A stretch of DNA of 14,555 nucleotides from an uncultured Burkholderiales Genera incertae sedis bacterium. GTDB lineage: Bacteria; Pseudomonadota; Gammaproteobacteria; Burkholderiales; Eutrophovitaceae. The translations under genes were made by a program, and so were the position numbers. The stretch covers positions 1-14,555 of the forward strand of contig CAJQMS010000008.1 in NCBI GenBank assembly GCA_905479505.1, written 5' to 3'. Under the pieces are notes generated by a model. That model was not told the DNA's origin. It was given only the letters and a program-made list of their open reading frames with translations, and did no database searches. Positions 1 through 6,806 of the stretch are shown in pieces (the first letter of the stretch is position 1; each line of letters opens with the position of its first letter).

Positions 1-1
1 T

Positions 2-1318
2 GCCCCCGGCTCTGGCCCAGTCAACGACTTTGCCCCCGGCTTTGGCCCCGGCGGTGGATTCAATGACTTTGGCCCCGGCGGTGGATTCAAGGACTTTGGT
101 TTTGGCGGCGGATTCAGTGATCCTGGTTTTGGTGGCGGATTCAGTGATCCTGGTTTTGGTGGCGGATTCAGTGATCCTGGTTTCGGTGGCGGATTCAGTG
201 ATCCTGGTTTCGGCGGCGGATTCAATGACTTTGGTTTCGGTTTTTTCGATCCCAATGTAGGATTTTTCGATCCGTTCTTAGGTTTTCAGGACGTTATTCA
301 GGATGATCAAATTAAAAAAATCGAGGAGGGCGAAGAGTTTTTAAACCTGAACGCAGGAACATTGGGCACGACTCTTCAGCGATCTACGATACATGAGGGT
401 TTACCTTCACAGCTTGTGGCTGTTCCTACGGGGCTAATACAAGGACCGACAACAATTACCTTGATATCTGGTTTTGATTCTGATCTATTCATTATTGACT
501 CGGCTACCGGCGAAATCACATTCGCGAGTATCACGCCTGCTAATGCCTTTAACTTTGAAAAACCTCAGGATAACAACAGTGATAATATTTATAGTATTAC
601 GCTTTCGATCACTGACGGTGTTACTTCAACTGTTTCGTCGGCCAGTTTTCAGATTGAAGATTTGCCTGTGTTGAAGGCCAGTGATTTCCAGGATAATTTC
701 CAAAACATCGATCCAGTATTCCAGTCGTTTGGGGGGCAGGAAGCATTTCTTAACGCGATGACTGATGGTACTTTGACGTGGGATCCCGATTTTTCTGGAG
801 GCGCACTAACGTTTAGTGGGGGCAGTTCTGCTCCGACCATTAGCCTTACTGATGTTGTGTTGTTGTATAAAACTTTGGGTCACACCGTATCTTTAGATAT
901 GGCGGGTACATTTAGTGGTGTCGATATCGGTAGCAATGTATTCACATCCGGTACGATTGCGGTGGATATAAATGATCGGTCTGTCTCTCAGTTCACAAAC
1001 GCAGGCTCATTTAATTTTTCTAGTGTTGCTAGCGCATCTGCCTTGACGATTGTTAGTGGAGAAACGCTCAGTTTAACCGCAACCCAATCGGCTAGTGGCC
1101 GGGATATGGCGGGAGCTTCTAGTATTTCTGCAACAGATATTACGACAACCGTGACTAATTTTACTGCAGGAGCTCAGATCGGGGTCGGAACTGGAGCTCC
1201 TTTAGCTGCCTCTGCGCTTATTCAGATAACCGATGTGAATGGCGCCAATGGTGGCGGAAGCGTTGGGTTAGGCGTGCCAGCTATTACGGATCAACAATCC
1301 GGTATAGCGGATAATTAA
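2..1318 (+). CDS. Large repeat-containing secreted/surface protein, C-terminal part (5' end outside window)
   Basis: The frame is open from the first full codon of the window to a TAA at 1316-1318 (438 residues visible), so the true start lies upstream. TTG at 362 is an internal Leu, not a start. In order it shows a Gly/Phe/Asp-rich repeat region (about residues 1-85), a short charged stretch (QDDQIKKIEEGEEF), and a cadherin-like stretch around residues 150-220 (SGFDSDLFIIDSATGEITF, then IYSITLSITDG), where the Asp/Gly-rich turns resemble Ca-binding cadherin or Ig-like modules. A long Ser/Thr/Gly-rich, beta-strand-like C-terminus follows (e.g. SVSQFTNAGSFNFSSVASAS). Such composition is typical of secreted adhesins or surface proteins. 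No anchor or secretion domain is visible and I do not recognise a named family. The stop may be a frameshift, since a coding-like tail continues in another frame to 1428. Export and adhesion are inferred. Confidence 0.75.
   Translation, partial: APGSGPVNDFAPGFGPGGGFNDFGPGGGFKDFGFGGGFSDPGFGGGFSDPGFGGGFSDPGFGGGFSDPGFGGGFNDFGFGFFDPNVGFFDPFLGFQDVIQDDQIKKIEEGEEFLNLNAGTLGTTLQRSTIHEGLPSQLVAVPTGLIQGPTTITLISGFDSDLFIIDSATGEITFASITPANAFNFEKPQDNNSDNIYSITLSITDGVTSTVSSASFQIEDLPVLKASDFQDNFQNIDPVFQSFGGQEAFLNAMTDGTLTWDPDFSGGALTFSGGSSAPTISLTDVVLLYKTLGHTVSLDMAGTFSGVDIGSNVFTSGTIAVDINDRSVSQFTNAGSFNFSSVASASALTIVSGETLSLTATQSASGRDMAGASSISATDITTTVTNFTAGAQIGVGTGAPLAASALIQITDVNGANGGGSVGLGVPAITDQQSGIADN
44..232 (+). repeat. 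Seven in-frame 27-bp tandem repeats encoding a G-F/P-G-G-G-F-x-D-P/F nonapeptide
   Basis: Units begin at 44, 71, 98, 125, 152, 179 and 206, each exactly 27 bases. Translated, they read GPGGGFNDF, GPGGGFKDF, then four GFGGGFSDP copies, then GFGGGFNDF. The copies at 125 and 152 are identical, and those at 98 and 179 each differ from them by a single third-position base, which indicates recent expansion or homogenisation. Outer units are more diverged. A degenerate relative of the unit (APGSGPVNDF) precedes the array, and GFGFFDPNVGFFDPFLGF follows it. The unit is a multiple of three, so copy-number changes stay in frame. The array may begin before the window. Confidence 0.95.
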
Positions 1319-1428
1319 TACCTTACATTGAGTTGGTTAAACATTTGGATAGCGTATTAGGTTCAACTGGCGGAGGACTCGTAGGGGCTTTCGTTTCGAC
1401 TGATAGGCAGCCAACAATTGTAAGTTGA
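1315..1428 (+). pseudogene. Possible frameshifted C-terminal tail of the upstream repeat protein
   Basis: Immediately after the TAA at 1316-1318 a different frame is open from 1315 to a TGA at 1426-1428 (37 sense codons). It contains HLDSVLGSTGGGLVGAF and FVSTDRQPTIVS, which look like normal protein and match the Gly/Ser/Thr-rich style of the upstream C-terminus. One extra base near 1313-1318 (in AATTAATA) would join the two frames seamlessly. It has no start codon or ribosome binding site of its own. It could be a genuine frameshift mutation, a sequencing or assembly error, or chance, because a run this short is open by chance fairly often. Confidence 0.4.
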
Positions 1429-1450
1429 TAAGTTGAGATACGCTTGACGT

Positions 1451-1930
1451 TTAAGTGGACTTGTTTTCTTGAGGATTAAAATTTTCAAGAAGAAATACTT
1501 TCATGTGTTCTCGAAACGGTTTGCCACCCATCCAAGCAAAAACTGCGACGAGCAGACAAAAACCGGAGAACTGAAGTTCAAACAAAGCTCGAGAATCCGA
1601 GAAGAGGGCGCCTAGGGATTTGCTTTGCAAATAGATGCTTATGAGGCTCAGTATTGAGCTTCCAATGAAACCAGCGAACAAACCAATAGCGAGTAAATTA
1701 AATCGGAAGTACCCAGTTAATTCAGTCTCTTGCCCTCTTCTACAGACCCGTCCTACGAAGACGGGGACGAATCCACTCAATATGGGGGGAGCGTTTTTAC
1801 GACTTAACTTAATTTTGTCTGGTTCGATCAGTTCGGTTTTTATGTCCACGAACCTTTTCGCAGAGTTTTTGACCTTCTGATGAATGTTTTCTATTGAAGC
1901 CTGTGATCGCAGTATGAGTCGTTGGAACAT
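1451..1930 (-). CDS. Unknown small inner-membrane protein with two predicted helices
   Basis: A 159-residue protein I do not recognise. The N-terminal half (about 1-75) is basic and soluble-looking, with many Lys/Arg. It includes the short Cys/Arg-rich motif GRVCRRGQETE at about 60-70. Two hydrophobic segments follow, about 78-101 (FNLLAIGLFAGFIGSS...) and 119-134 (LQFSGFCLLVAVFAWM). The C-terminus is short and charged (KPFREHMKVFLLENFN). No catalytic motif is apparent. The ATG lies 11 bases after the stop of the BT1-like transporter gene on the same strand, so the two are probably co-transcribed and this protein may be an accessory to the transporter. There is no clear Shine-Dalgarno sequence, so translation may be coupled. 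The gene converges on the repeat-protein gene and no terminator hairpin is evident between them. Confidence 0.7.
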   Translation of the reverse strand: MFQRLILRSQASIENIHQKVKNSAKRFVDIKTELIEPDKIKLSRKNAPPILSGFVPVFVGRVCRRGQETELTGYFRFNLLAIGLFAGFIGSSILSLISIYLQSKSLGALFSDSRALFELQFSGFCLLVAVFAWMGGKPFREHMKVFLLENFNPQENKST

Positions 1931-1941
1931 GATGAGTTTAA

Positions 1942-3567
1942 TTATGCACTTTTTAATTTAAGCGACTTGACTAAAAAGATCGCTGCTAGGGGCAGAGATA
2001 TAGCGATACAGGCTACCGTGATGAATAAAGGGCCTAATTCATCGTAGTTCGCTGCGGTAATAATATTACCCGTCTCTCGGTCCTTGACTTCCCGAGCGAC
2101 GGTGTACAGTTGGTTCAAGTACTTGGTTCCAAGTTGTGCCGCAGAGAGTGCCAGGTTAGAAAACGAGGCCATGACGGCAAAAAATGTGGCTTTTAAATTT
2201 TGCGGTGCTGAGTTAGCAATCCAAGCTAGCATCGGTACCATAGCGATCTGTCCGAGTGGCGACTCCATGGCGGTGTCAATCACTGCGATAAATCGTTGAT
2301 CAACAATCCCATCAGTCATTTGCGCCGTCCAGTAGTGGAAACCATAGAACATAGCAATATCGGGAATCATCAATAGCGTGCCCACGATCGTTAGTGCTCC
2401 AATCACATAGGCGATAGATTTTTCAGCCATGAATTTTCTAAAAATGATCATACCGAACAAAGCAAGGAACGACGCGATCACTGATAATTTGGCGATGAAG
2501 GACTGGTCGAATTCAAGCACGTCAATCATCCACCAGGTCGTACCAGCGCCCGTTGTCGGAACGGCTCGATAGGCAAAGATGATCACGGCCGTTCCAATTA
2601 ATACCTGACGCGCTTTGGGATCCAGTTCTTTGATGAGTTTTGACATTAAAAATAAGATGATGGCTGATGAAACAACGAAGACGATTTCTTGAGCCCCTGA
2701 TACGTCCGCTAAACCAATGCTAATAGATAGTAAGGCGAATGCCAGACCTCCTCCTAAGATCCACCAGTTAACACTGGGCCTTTCGCTTTGAACACGTGTC
2801 ATGGTGACGGCTTCGTCTTCCGTATGACCTGATCGAACGAGACCCCGAATTGTTTTTCGTTGGATAAATGATCCAGCCAACACCCCAAGGATCGAAGATA
2901 CGGGGATTAGTAGCCCAATTTGGTAAACTGAGAGGTAGGCGAGTGATTTTTCCGCCTCTGGCAACTCGGCGACACCACTCATGAGTGTGACGTTGAGAAG
3001 TGCGACAAGAATGCCACCGACAATAATGGCGAGTCGTCCGAGTAATTGCATGGTGGTGTGCATGGAGCGAATGACGCTCGGCTCAAGCGGTGAGCCATTT
3101 CGATTAACGCTCGGGACGGCTTCTACCGTCATAGCGTCAGCGACCACATCTTGCAAAACGTAACCAATCGGAGCCAGCAGTGAGGATGTGATGAACCATG
3201 CCTCCGCTGACGCGATTGCCACCATGGCATCGGTATGACCCAAAAGAAGAATCATGATGCTGAGACTGGCTGCAATCATTAGAGCGCCGAGATAGACGAA
3301 GCCGCTTTTTATCTTCCACAGTAAATCGACCAGATGGCCGATGGGCATCTTGAGTGCCCACGGTAACATGGCCCAGAAGGCAAGACCTGCTAGGAATTCC
3401 GCCGTGAGACCTAACTGTTCCTTCACGTAAAATGATCCAACAATCTGGGTTAGAGGCGAGATGCCGGCTGCGACGTACACCATCAATGGGGGAAGGAAGC
3501 TGAGTCGAAATTCTCGCGCAAGCCCCATAATGTTTTGGTTAAACCAGTCACGAATTTTGAGTATCAT
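1942..3567 (-). CDS. MFS-type transporter resembling the folate/biopterin (BT1) family
   Basis: A 541-residue integral membrane protein with roughly twelve to fourteen hydrophobic helices spread over its length, and a cytoplasmic-looking central loop at about 234-267 (FIQRKTIRGLVRSGHTEDE). Two motifs recall the BT1 (folate-biopterin transporter) branch of the major facilitator superfamily: PWALKMPIGHLVDL at about 69-82, like that family's W-x-x-K-P-x-x-G-x-x-x-D region, and QDVVADAMTVEAV at 139-151, like its D-V-x-A-D-A-x-V-x-E segment. ATG is preceded by a GGGGA ribosome binding site (GTGGGGACAACAA). It lies 58 bases downstream of the hydratase gene and 11 bases upstream of the small membrane-protein gene, all on one strand. 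The substrate is unknown. Given the hydratase neighbour, an organic acid or ring-cleavage product is possible, but that is inference. Confidence 0.75.
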   Translation of the reverse strand: MILKIRDWFNQNIMGLAREFRLSFLPPLMVYVAAGISPLTQIVGSFYVKEQLGLTAEFLAGLAFWAMLPWALKMPIGHLVDLLWKIKSGFVYLGALMIAASLSIMILLLGHTDAMVAIASAEAWFITSSLLAPIGYVLQDVVADAMTVEAVPSVNRNGSPLEPSVIRSMHTTMQLLGRLAIIVGGILVALLNVTLMSGVAELPEAEKSLAYLSVYQIGLLIPVSSILGVLAGSFIQRKTIRGLVRSGHTEDEAVTMTRVQSERPSVNWWILGGGLAFALLSISIGLADVSGAQEIVFVVSSAIILFLMSKLIKELDPKARQVLIGTAVIIFAYRAVPTTGAGTTWWMIDVLEFDQSFIAKLSVIASFLALFGMIIFRKFMAEKSIAYVIGALTIVGTLLMIPDIAMFYGFHYWTAQMTDGIVDQRFIAVIDTAMESPLGQIAMVPMLAWIANSAPQNLKATFFAVMASFSNLALSAAQLGTKYLNQLYTVAREVKDRETGNIITAANYDELGPLFITVACIAISLPLAAIFLVKSLKLKSA

Positions 3568-3625
3568 TTGTTGTCCCCACCCATTGTTAATTGGTCATTG
3601 GCGTGTTGATAGCACTTAATTATAG

Positions 3626-4429
3626 TCACACGATTTGGACTCCGACAGAGCCTAGCTCTGGGATGGAAAACGTCAATTGATCTCCAGCCTGAACAAATTG
3701 TGTCGTAATCATCGTGCCCGTCATAACCGTCATCCCGGCCTGTATTTTTTGTCCTTGATTAAGCACGTTATTTGCGAGCCAAGCAAGCGCATTGAATGGG
3801 TGTCCAAGAACATCACTACCGAACCCCGAGCCCTCGAGTTTATTGTTAATGTGAACGCGCCCTTCTAATTTCGATAAATCTAAGTCTTTCCAATTTGTTG
3901 TCATAGCGCCGTGCACAAGTCCCGCATTCCAAGCGTTGTCTGCAATGAGCGTGAGTACCTGCTGACTAATGCAGTCATAGTTTGCATTTCTGTCATCGAC
4001 AATTTCGAGTGCGGGCGACACCGTATCGACGGCTTGAGAAATATCCTTCGCGGTGTAGGGGCGCTTCATAGGAGGAAGATCCGTTTTCAAAACGGCAGCT
4101 ATTTCACATTCAATACAGAGGCGACCATAGTCCTGCTCGGTCAACGAAGCCCCGTCTTGATAGATTAACTTTTCATGCAACGGACCGCTAAAAGGCGATG
4201 GAAAGTTTAGGAGGTTTTGCATCACTTGCGACGTAAGGGCCACTTTATAGCCAACAATAGGACCCAACTCGGGCTGTCTGACTCGAAAAAATTCAGACTG
4301 AATGGCATAGGCTTCACGTTCATCGATTGGAGCAACGTCGGCTGGCAGGTCTGAGAAAGGTTTATTTTCTCGATGTTGGCTGGTTAATAGCTCAGCTGCC
4401 CGTATGGCACGAGAGGGTCGGTTTTTCAT
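3626..4429 (-). CDS. 2-keto-4-pentenoate hydratase / 2-oxohept-4-enedioate hydratase family enzyme
   Basis: A 267-residue protein, the usual length for the MhpD/HpaH hydratase and oxalocrotonate decarboxylase branch of the fumarylacetoacetate hydrolase fold. Visible signatures are GYKVALTS at 60-67, including the family's conserved Lys, the metal-binding pair E107-x-E109 in CIECEI, and a third acidic ligand E142 in ALEIVDDR. This spacing closely matches that of MhpD's metal site. GHPFNALAWL and a G-x-M-x-x-T-G-T-M segment at the C-terminus are also typical. Such enzymes add water to 2-hydroxy-alkadienoates from aromatic meta-cleavage, giving 4-hydroxy-2-oxo acids. The exact substrate, and hydratase versus decarboxylase, cannot be read from sequence. 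No aldolase or dioxygenase gene is nearby. It is the first gene of a probable unit with the BT1-like transporter. The ATG at 4429 has only a weak ribosome binding site. Confidence 0.85.
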   Translation of the reverse strand: MKNRPSRAIRAAELLTSQHRENKPFSDLPADVAPIDEREAYAIQSEFFRVRQPELGPIVGYKVALTSQVMQNLLNFPSPFSGPLHEKLIYQDGASLTEQDYGRLCIECEIAAVLKTDLPPMKRPYTAKDISQAVDTVSPALEIVDDRNANYDCISQQVLTLIADNAWNAGLVHGAMTTNWKDLDLSKLEGRVHINNKLEGSGFGSDVLGHPFNALAWLANNVLNQGQKIQAGMTVMTGTMITTQFVQAGDQLTFSIPELGSVGVQIV

Positions 4430-4447
4430 GAACGCGGTCCATTATCG

Positions 4448-4489
4448 TGAGTGTTGTAAAGCCCGTATTGAGTGTTGTGAAGCCCGTAT
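4448..4489. repeat. Two adjacent 21-bp direct repeats in the divergent intergenic region
   Basis: Copies at 4448-4468 and 4469-4489 abut exactly and differ at one base (TGAGTGTTGT followed by A or G, then AAGCCCGTAT). They lie 19-60 bases upstream of the hydratase ATG and about 120-160 bases upstream of the binding-protein ATG, in the divergent control region 4430-4610. They could be a duplicated operator half or a simple slippage duplication. The unit has no strong internal dyad. Confidence 0.9.
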
Positions 4490-4610
4490 TATTAATAGGG
4501 ATTTAATAGTGTAACATTCGTTCTTTAGGTTCCGTATGTCTGCACTACTGGATGCGGTGTTTTTGTGACCTCTTAAATTGAGGTTTGGTTAATAGTCGTT
4601 AAGTTGATTT

Positions 4611-5642
4611 ATGTTTTTTGTTTTGCTTAATCGTGGTTTAGTACTTGTGACCAGTGCCGTGTTTGCGGCGGCGATGATTCCGTCAGCATTTTCCCAAACG
4701 CAGGGTGAGCCGGTCATAATGCAATTACAGGATGAATACGTCTACGGGCGTCATCGTGGCCCGAAACTCGGATATATCGAGCCTGAGGTCTTTGAGCCGC
4801 TGTCTGACCCCCTATACCGCGCTGGATATAAAAATTATAGGCCGGTCGGCGTGACTGGCGAACAAATGAAAATGAATGCGATGGATAGAACGAAGGATTT
4901 AGGTTCTATTCTTGCGTGTGCCGATGGTTGGTTCTGGCCCTTCTCGAGAACTGCAAGGGATAACGAGCCGGCGGGTATAGAGGTCGAGATATTAAATTCG
5001 ATTGCTAAAAAGCATGACCTCAACATCGATATGATGTGGGTCAACATGAGTACTAGGTTTGGATATGGTGCCCCGGGTGGCGCTTTTGACCTGTCAATTA
5101 ATAGAGGGCTTTGTGATATTGTTTTAGGGCTCACTGTCACCGGTTCAGATGATCATCAACTCGATCCGAGTCAAGTGATCTATACGAAACCATTCATGAG
5201 CACGGGTTTTGTTCTAGTAACCCAGGGAGCTGCTAAGGGATTGACCAGTCTCGATGATGTTAAAAAGCTCGATGTCAAAATTGGACTACCTGCTTATTCC
5301 CCGATGAGTGATTACGCGGATGAGCATCAGATTCCACATGAAACGTTTTTCCAAAACTTTAGAGTGATCGACGCCATGGTCGAGGGTAAGGTCGATGCGG
5401 CTATGATTTGGTCGGGGGCGATATCACAGGCCAAAATGAATCGTCCCGAGGGGGAATTCCAAATGGTAGAAGGATATGTCCCGATACCAGAGATGCGTTG
5501 GGATAGCGCTTGGGTACTTAAGAAAACAGAAACAGAGTTTAAGAAATTCATAGACGAGGCGTTTGAAGAAATGCTTGAGTCGGGTGAAATAAAACGGATT
5601 GTTGAACGTTATGGAATGCCGTTTTATCCGCCCACCCAGTAG
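4611..5642 (+). CDS. Periplasmic solute-binding protein (family 3), MoxJ/XoxJ-like
   Basis: A 343-residue exported protein. A signal peptide is evident, with hydrophobic residues 9-23 and likely cleavage after AFS at about 28. The mature N-terminus has an extension of some 65 residues rich in Tyr/Arg/Pro (VYGRHRGPKLGYIEP). The bilobed family-3 fold then begins at about 98: LGSILACADGWFWPFS, GIEVEILNSIAKKHDL, GLCDIVLGLTVTGS (about 166-179), YTKPFMSTGFVLV, and a C-terminal helix with IKRIVERYGMPF. The CAD start and GxCDIVxG motif, with Cys103 and Cys168, recall quinoprotein-dehydrogenase-associated binding proteins. No ABC permease or ATPase gene is adjacent. Instead exbB, exbD and tonB follow within 53, 47 and 20 bases, which suggests periplasmic capture of a TonB-imported ligand or a partner role for a periplasmic enzyme. 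The ligand is unknown. The ATG has no strong Shine-Dalgarno sequence. Confidence 0.75.
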   Translation: MFFVLLNRGLVLVTSAVFAAAMIPSAFSQTQGEPVIMQLQDEYVYGRHRGPKLGYIEPEVFEPLSDPLYRAGYKNYRPVGVTGEQMKMNAMDRTKDLGSILACADGWFWPFSRTARDNEPAGIEVEILNSIAKKHDLNIDMMWVNMSTRFGYGAPGGAFDLSINRGLCDIVLGLTVTGSDDHQLDPSQVIYTKPFMSTGFVLVTQGAAKGLTSLDDVKKLDVKIGLPAYSPMSDYADEHQIPHETFFQNFRVIDAMVEGKVDAAMIWSGAISQAKMNRPEGEFQMVEGYVPIPEMRWDSAWVLKKTETEFKKFIDEAFEEMLESGEIKRIVERYGMPFYPPTQ

Positions 5643-5695
5643 TTTTTAATTTAATAATAAATATTTAATTTTGAGATTGATGAGGGGAAAAACTG

Positions 5696-6322
5696 ATGGA
5701 TTTTGAAACAATTATGCATTTCAGCAAAATGTCCGGAGGTTTGCTGCCAACCATGGCACTTCTACTTCTAATCACGATTGCTGTAATCGTAGAGCGGCTA
5801 TATTTTTACCACCGTGTGGTTAAGAGTGGAGCGACACTGGAGCACGATTTGAATGTTGTCGAACACCAAAATTCCGTACAGCTCAAAGAGCTTGAATCTC
5901 ACTATGAGACAACACTCCAGGTCTCGCTCATTAAAGCAGCAACGGCTGCAAAGCAACAAGATGTCAGTGCTATGGATAGACAGATAGAAGAGTCTATTAT
6001 GTGGCAGCTCCCCAAGCTGGATCGTGGCATATGGGTATTGGATACTTCTGTGACACTTGCTCCACTCATGGGGCTACTCGGAACCATTATCGGTATGGTG
6101 CACGCATTCGATATTCTGGGTGCCGCTGAAAATACCGGCAACTCGACGAAAATGGTGACAGGTGGCATTGCGGAAGCGCTTGTCGCAACTGGTGCTGGTT
6201 TGCTCATAGCGATAGTTGCCGTGCTTTTCCTAAATCATTTTAATAAGCGTATGCGCGTCGCGATGCACCAGATGGATTTGATTAAGACCATGTTGATTAA
6301 TCGATTCCACGGCAATTCTTAG
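5696..6322 (+). CDS. exbB: ExbB/TolQ/MotA-family proton channel protein
   Basis: A 208-residue inner-membrane protein with the three-helix ExbB layout: helix 1 at about 16-36 (LLPTMALLLLITIAVIVE), a cytoplasmic domain to about 112, then helix 2 (LAPLMGLLGTIIGMVHAF, about 121-138) and helix 3 (GGIAEALVATGAGLLIAIVA, about 156-175). The last two carry the small-residue and Thr-rich pattern that lines the proton path in ExbB, TolQ and MotA. With ExbD it converts proton motive force into TonB motion. It has the best ribosome binding site of its operon (GAGGGG before the ATG). It lies 53 bases after the binding-protein gene and 47 before exbD. ExbB is preferred to TolQ because tonB follows and no tolA, tolB or pal is present. 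Confidence 0.9.
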   Translation: MDFETIMHFSKMSGGLLPTMALLLLITIAVIVERLYFYHRVVKSGATLEHDLNVVEHQNSVQLKELESHYETTLQVSLIKAATAAKQQDVSAMDRQIEESIMWQLPKLDRGIWVLDTSVTLAPLMGLLGTIIGMVHAFDILGAAENTGNSTKMVTGGIAEALVATGAGLLIAIVAVLFLNHFNKRMRVAMHQMDLIKTMLINRFHGNS

Positions 6323-6369
6323 ACATCGAATTTTTTTAATTTTCTTAATTCACGCAAAAATAATTAAAC

Positions 6370-6786
6370 ATGTTTAGAAGAAATCGAAATAGCTATTTCG
6401 AGGCCAATCGCCCGAGAGTAGAAGTTATCCCAATGATTGATATCATGATGTTCCTACTCGTGTTTTTTGTCGTGTTGTCGGTCAACATGATCGCGGGTAC
6501 GGGAGTCGAGATGAATATTCCCGGATCAAAAACAATCAAGGACATTGAAGAAGCAACTATTACTGTCGGTGTAAAAAAAGATAATCAATTCATCGTGGAC
6601 GGCGAAACCATTTCCGGTGATGTGTTAACAACCAAGTTGCTTAGCTTGAAAGAAAATAGGAAAGTTGCGGTAATTATTGCAGGCGACAAGGACGTCCAGT
6701 TAGAGACGCTTATTAACGTCATGGACAGTATACGTGGAGCGGGAATCAATTCGGTCGGAATCGCTGCCATAGCAACTGAACAGTAA
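6370..6786 (+). CDS. exbD: ExbD/TolR-family biopolymer transport protein
   Basis: A 138-residue protein of normal ExbD length. A short basic cytoplasmic N-terminus (MFRRNRNSYF) is followed by the signature VEVIPMIDIMMFLLVFFVVL. Asp24 sits at the start of the single helix, matching the essential protonatable Asp of ExbD. A periplasmic alpha/beta domain follows, ending in the typical segment KDVQLETLINVMDSIRGAGI. It partners with the upstream ExbB to drive TonB. The leader is AT-rich with no visible Shine-Dalgarno sequence, so expression may rely on the upstream cistron. It lies 47 bases after exbB and 20 before tonB. Confidence 0.92.
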   Translation: MFRRNRNSYFEANRPRVEVIPMIDIMMFLLVFFVVLSVNMIAGTGVEMNIPGSKTIKDIEEATITVGVKKDNQFIVDGETISGDVLTTKLLSLKENRKVAVIIAGDKDVQLETLINVMDSIRGAGINSVGIAAIATEQ

Positions 6787-6806
6787 AAATTCCATAGACA
6801 TTTAAT

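Noticed and set aside
44..232. CRISPR array
   Set aside because: The repeats are directly abutting with no spacers and code for protein in frame.
30..260. Open frame of 76 codons across the repeat array in a second frame
   Set aside because: It is the 27-bp repeat read out of frame, since any frame stays open in a repeat whose unit is a multiple of three. The Gly/Phe/Asp frame continues into a clear domain downstream and this one does not.
362..364. TTG at 362 as a gene start
   Set aside because: The same frame is open without a break from the window edge and encodes the repeat region directly upstream. No ribosome binding site precedes it.
4490..4610. Fur box ahead of the binding-protein/TonB unit
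   Set aside because: No stretch resembles the GATAAT-based inverted repeat, so iron regulation cannot be claimed from this sequence.
5902..6207. Antisense open frame of 101 codons inside exbB
   Set aside because: It is a shadow of a well-conserved gene, with Ser/Pro-rich meaningless content and no ribosome binding site. The same applies to other antisense frames in dctM, prfC and tonB.
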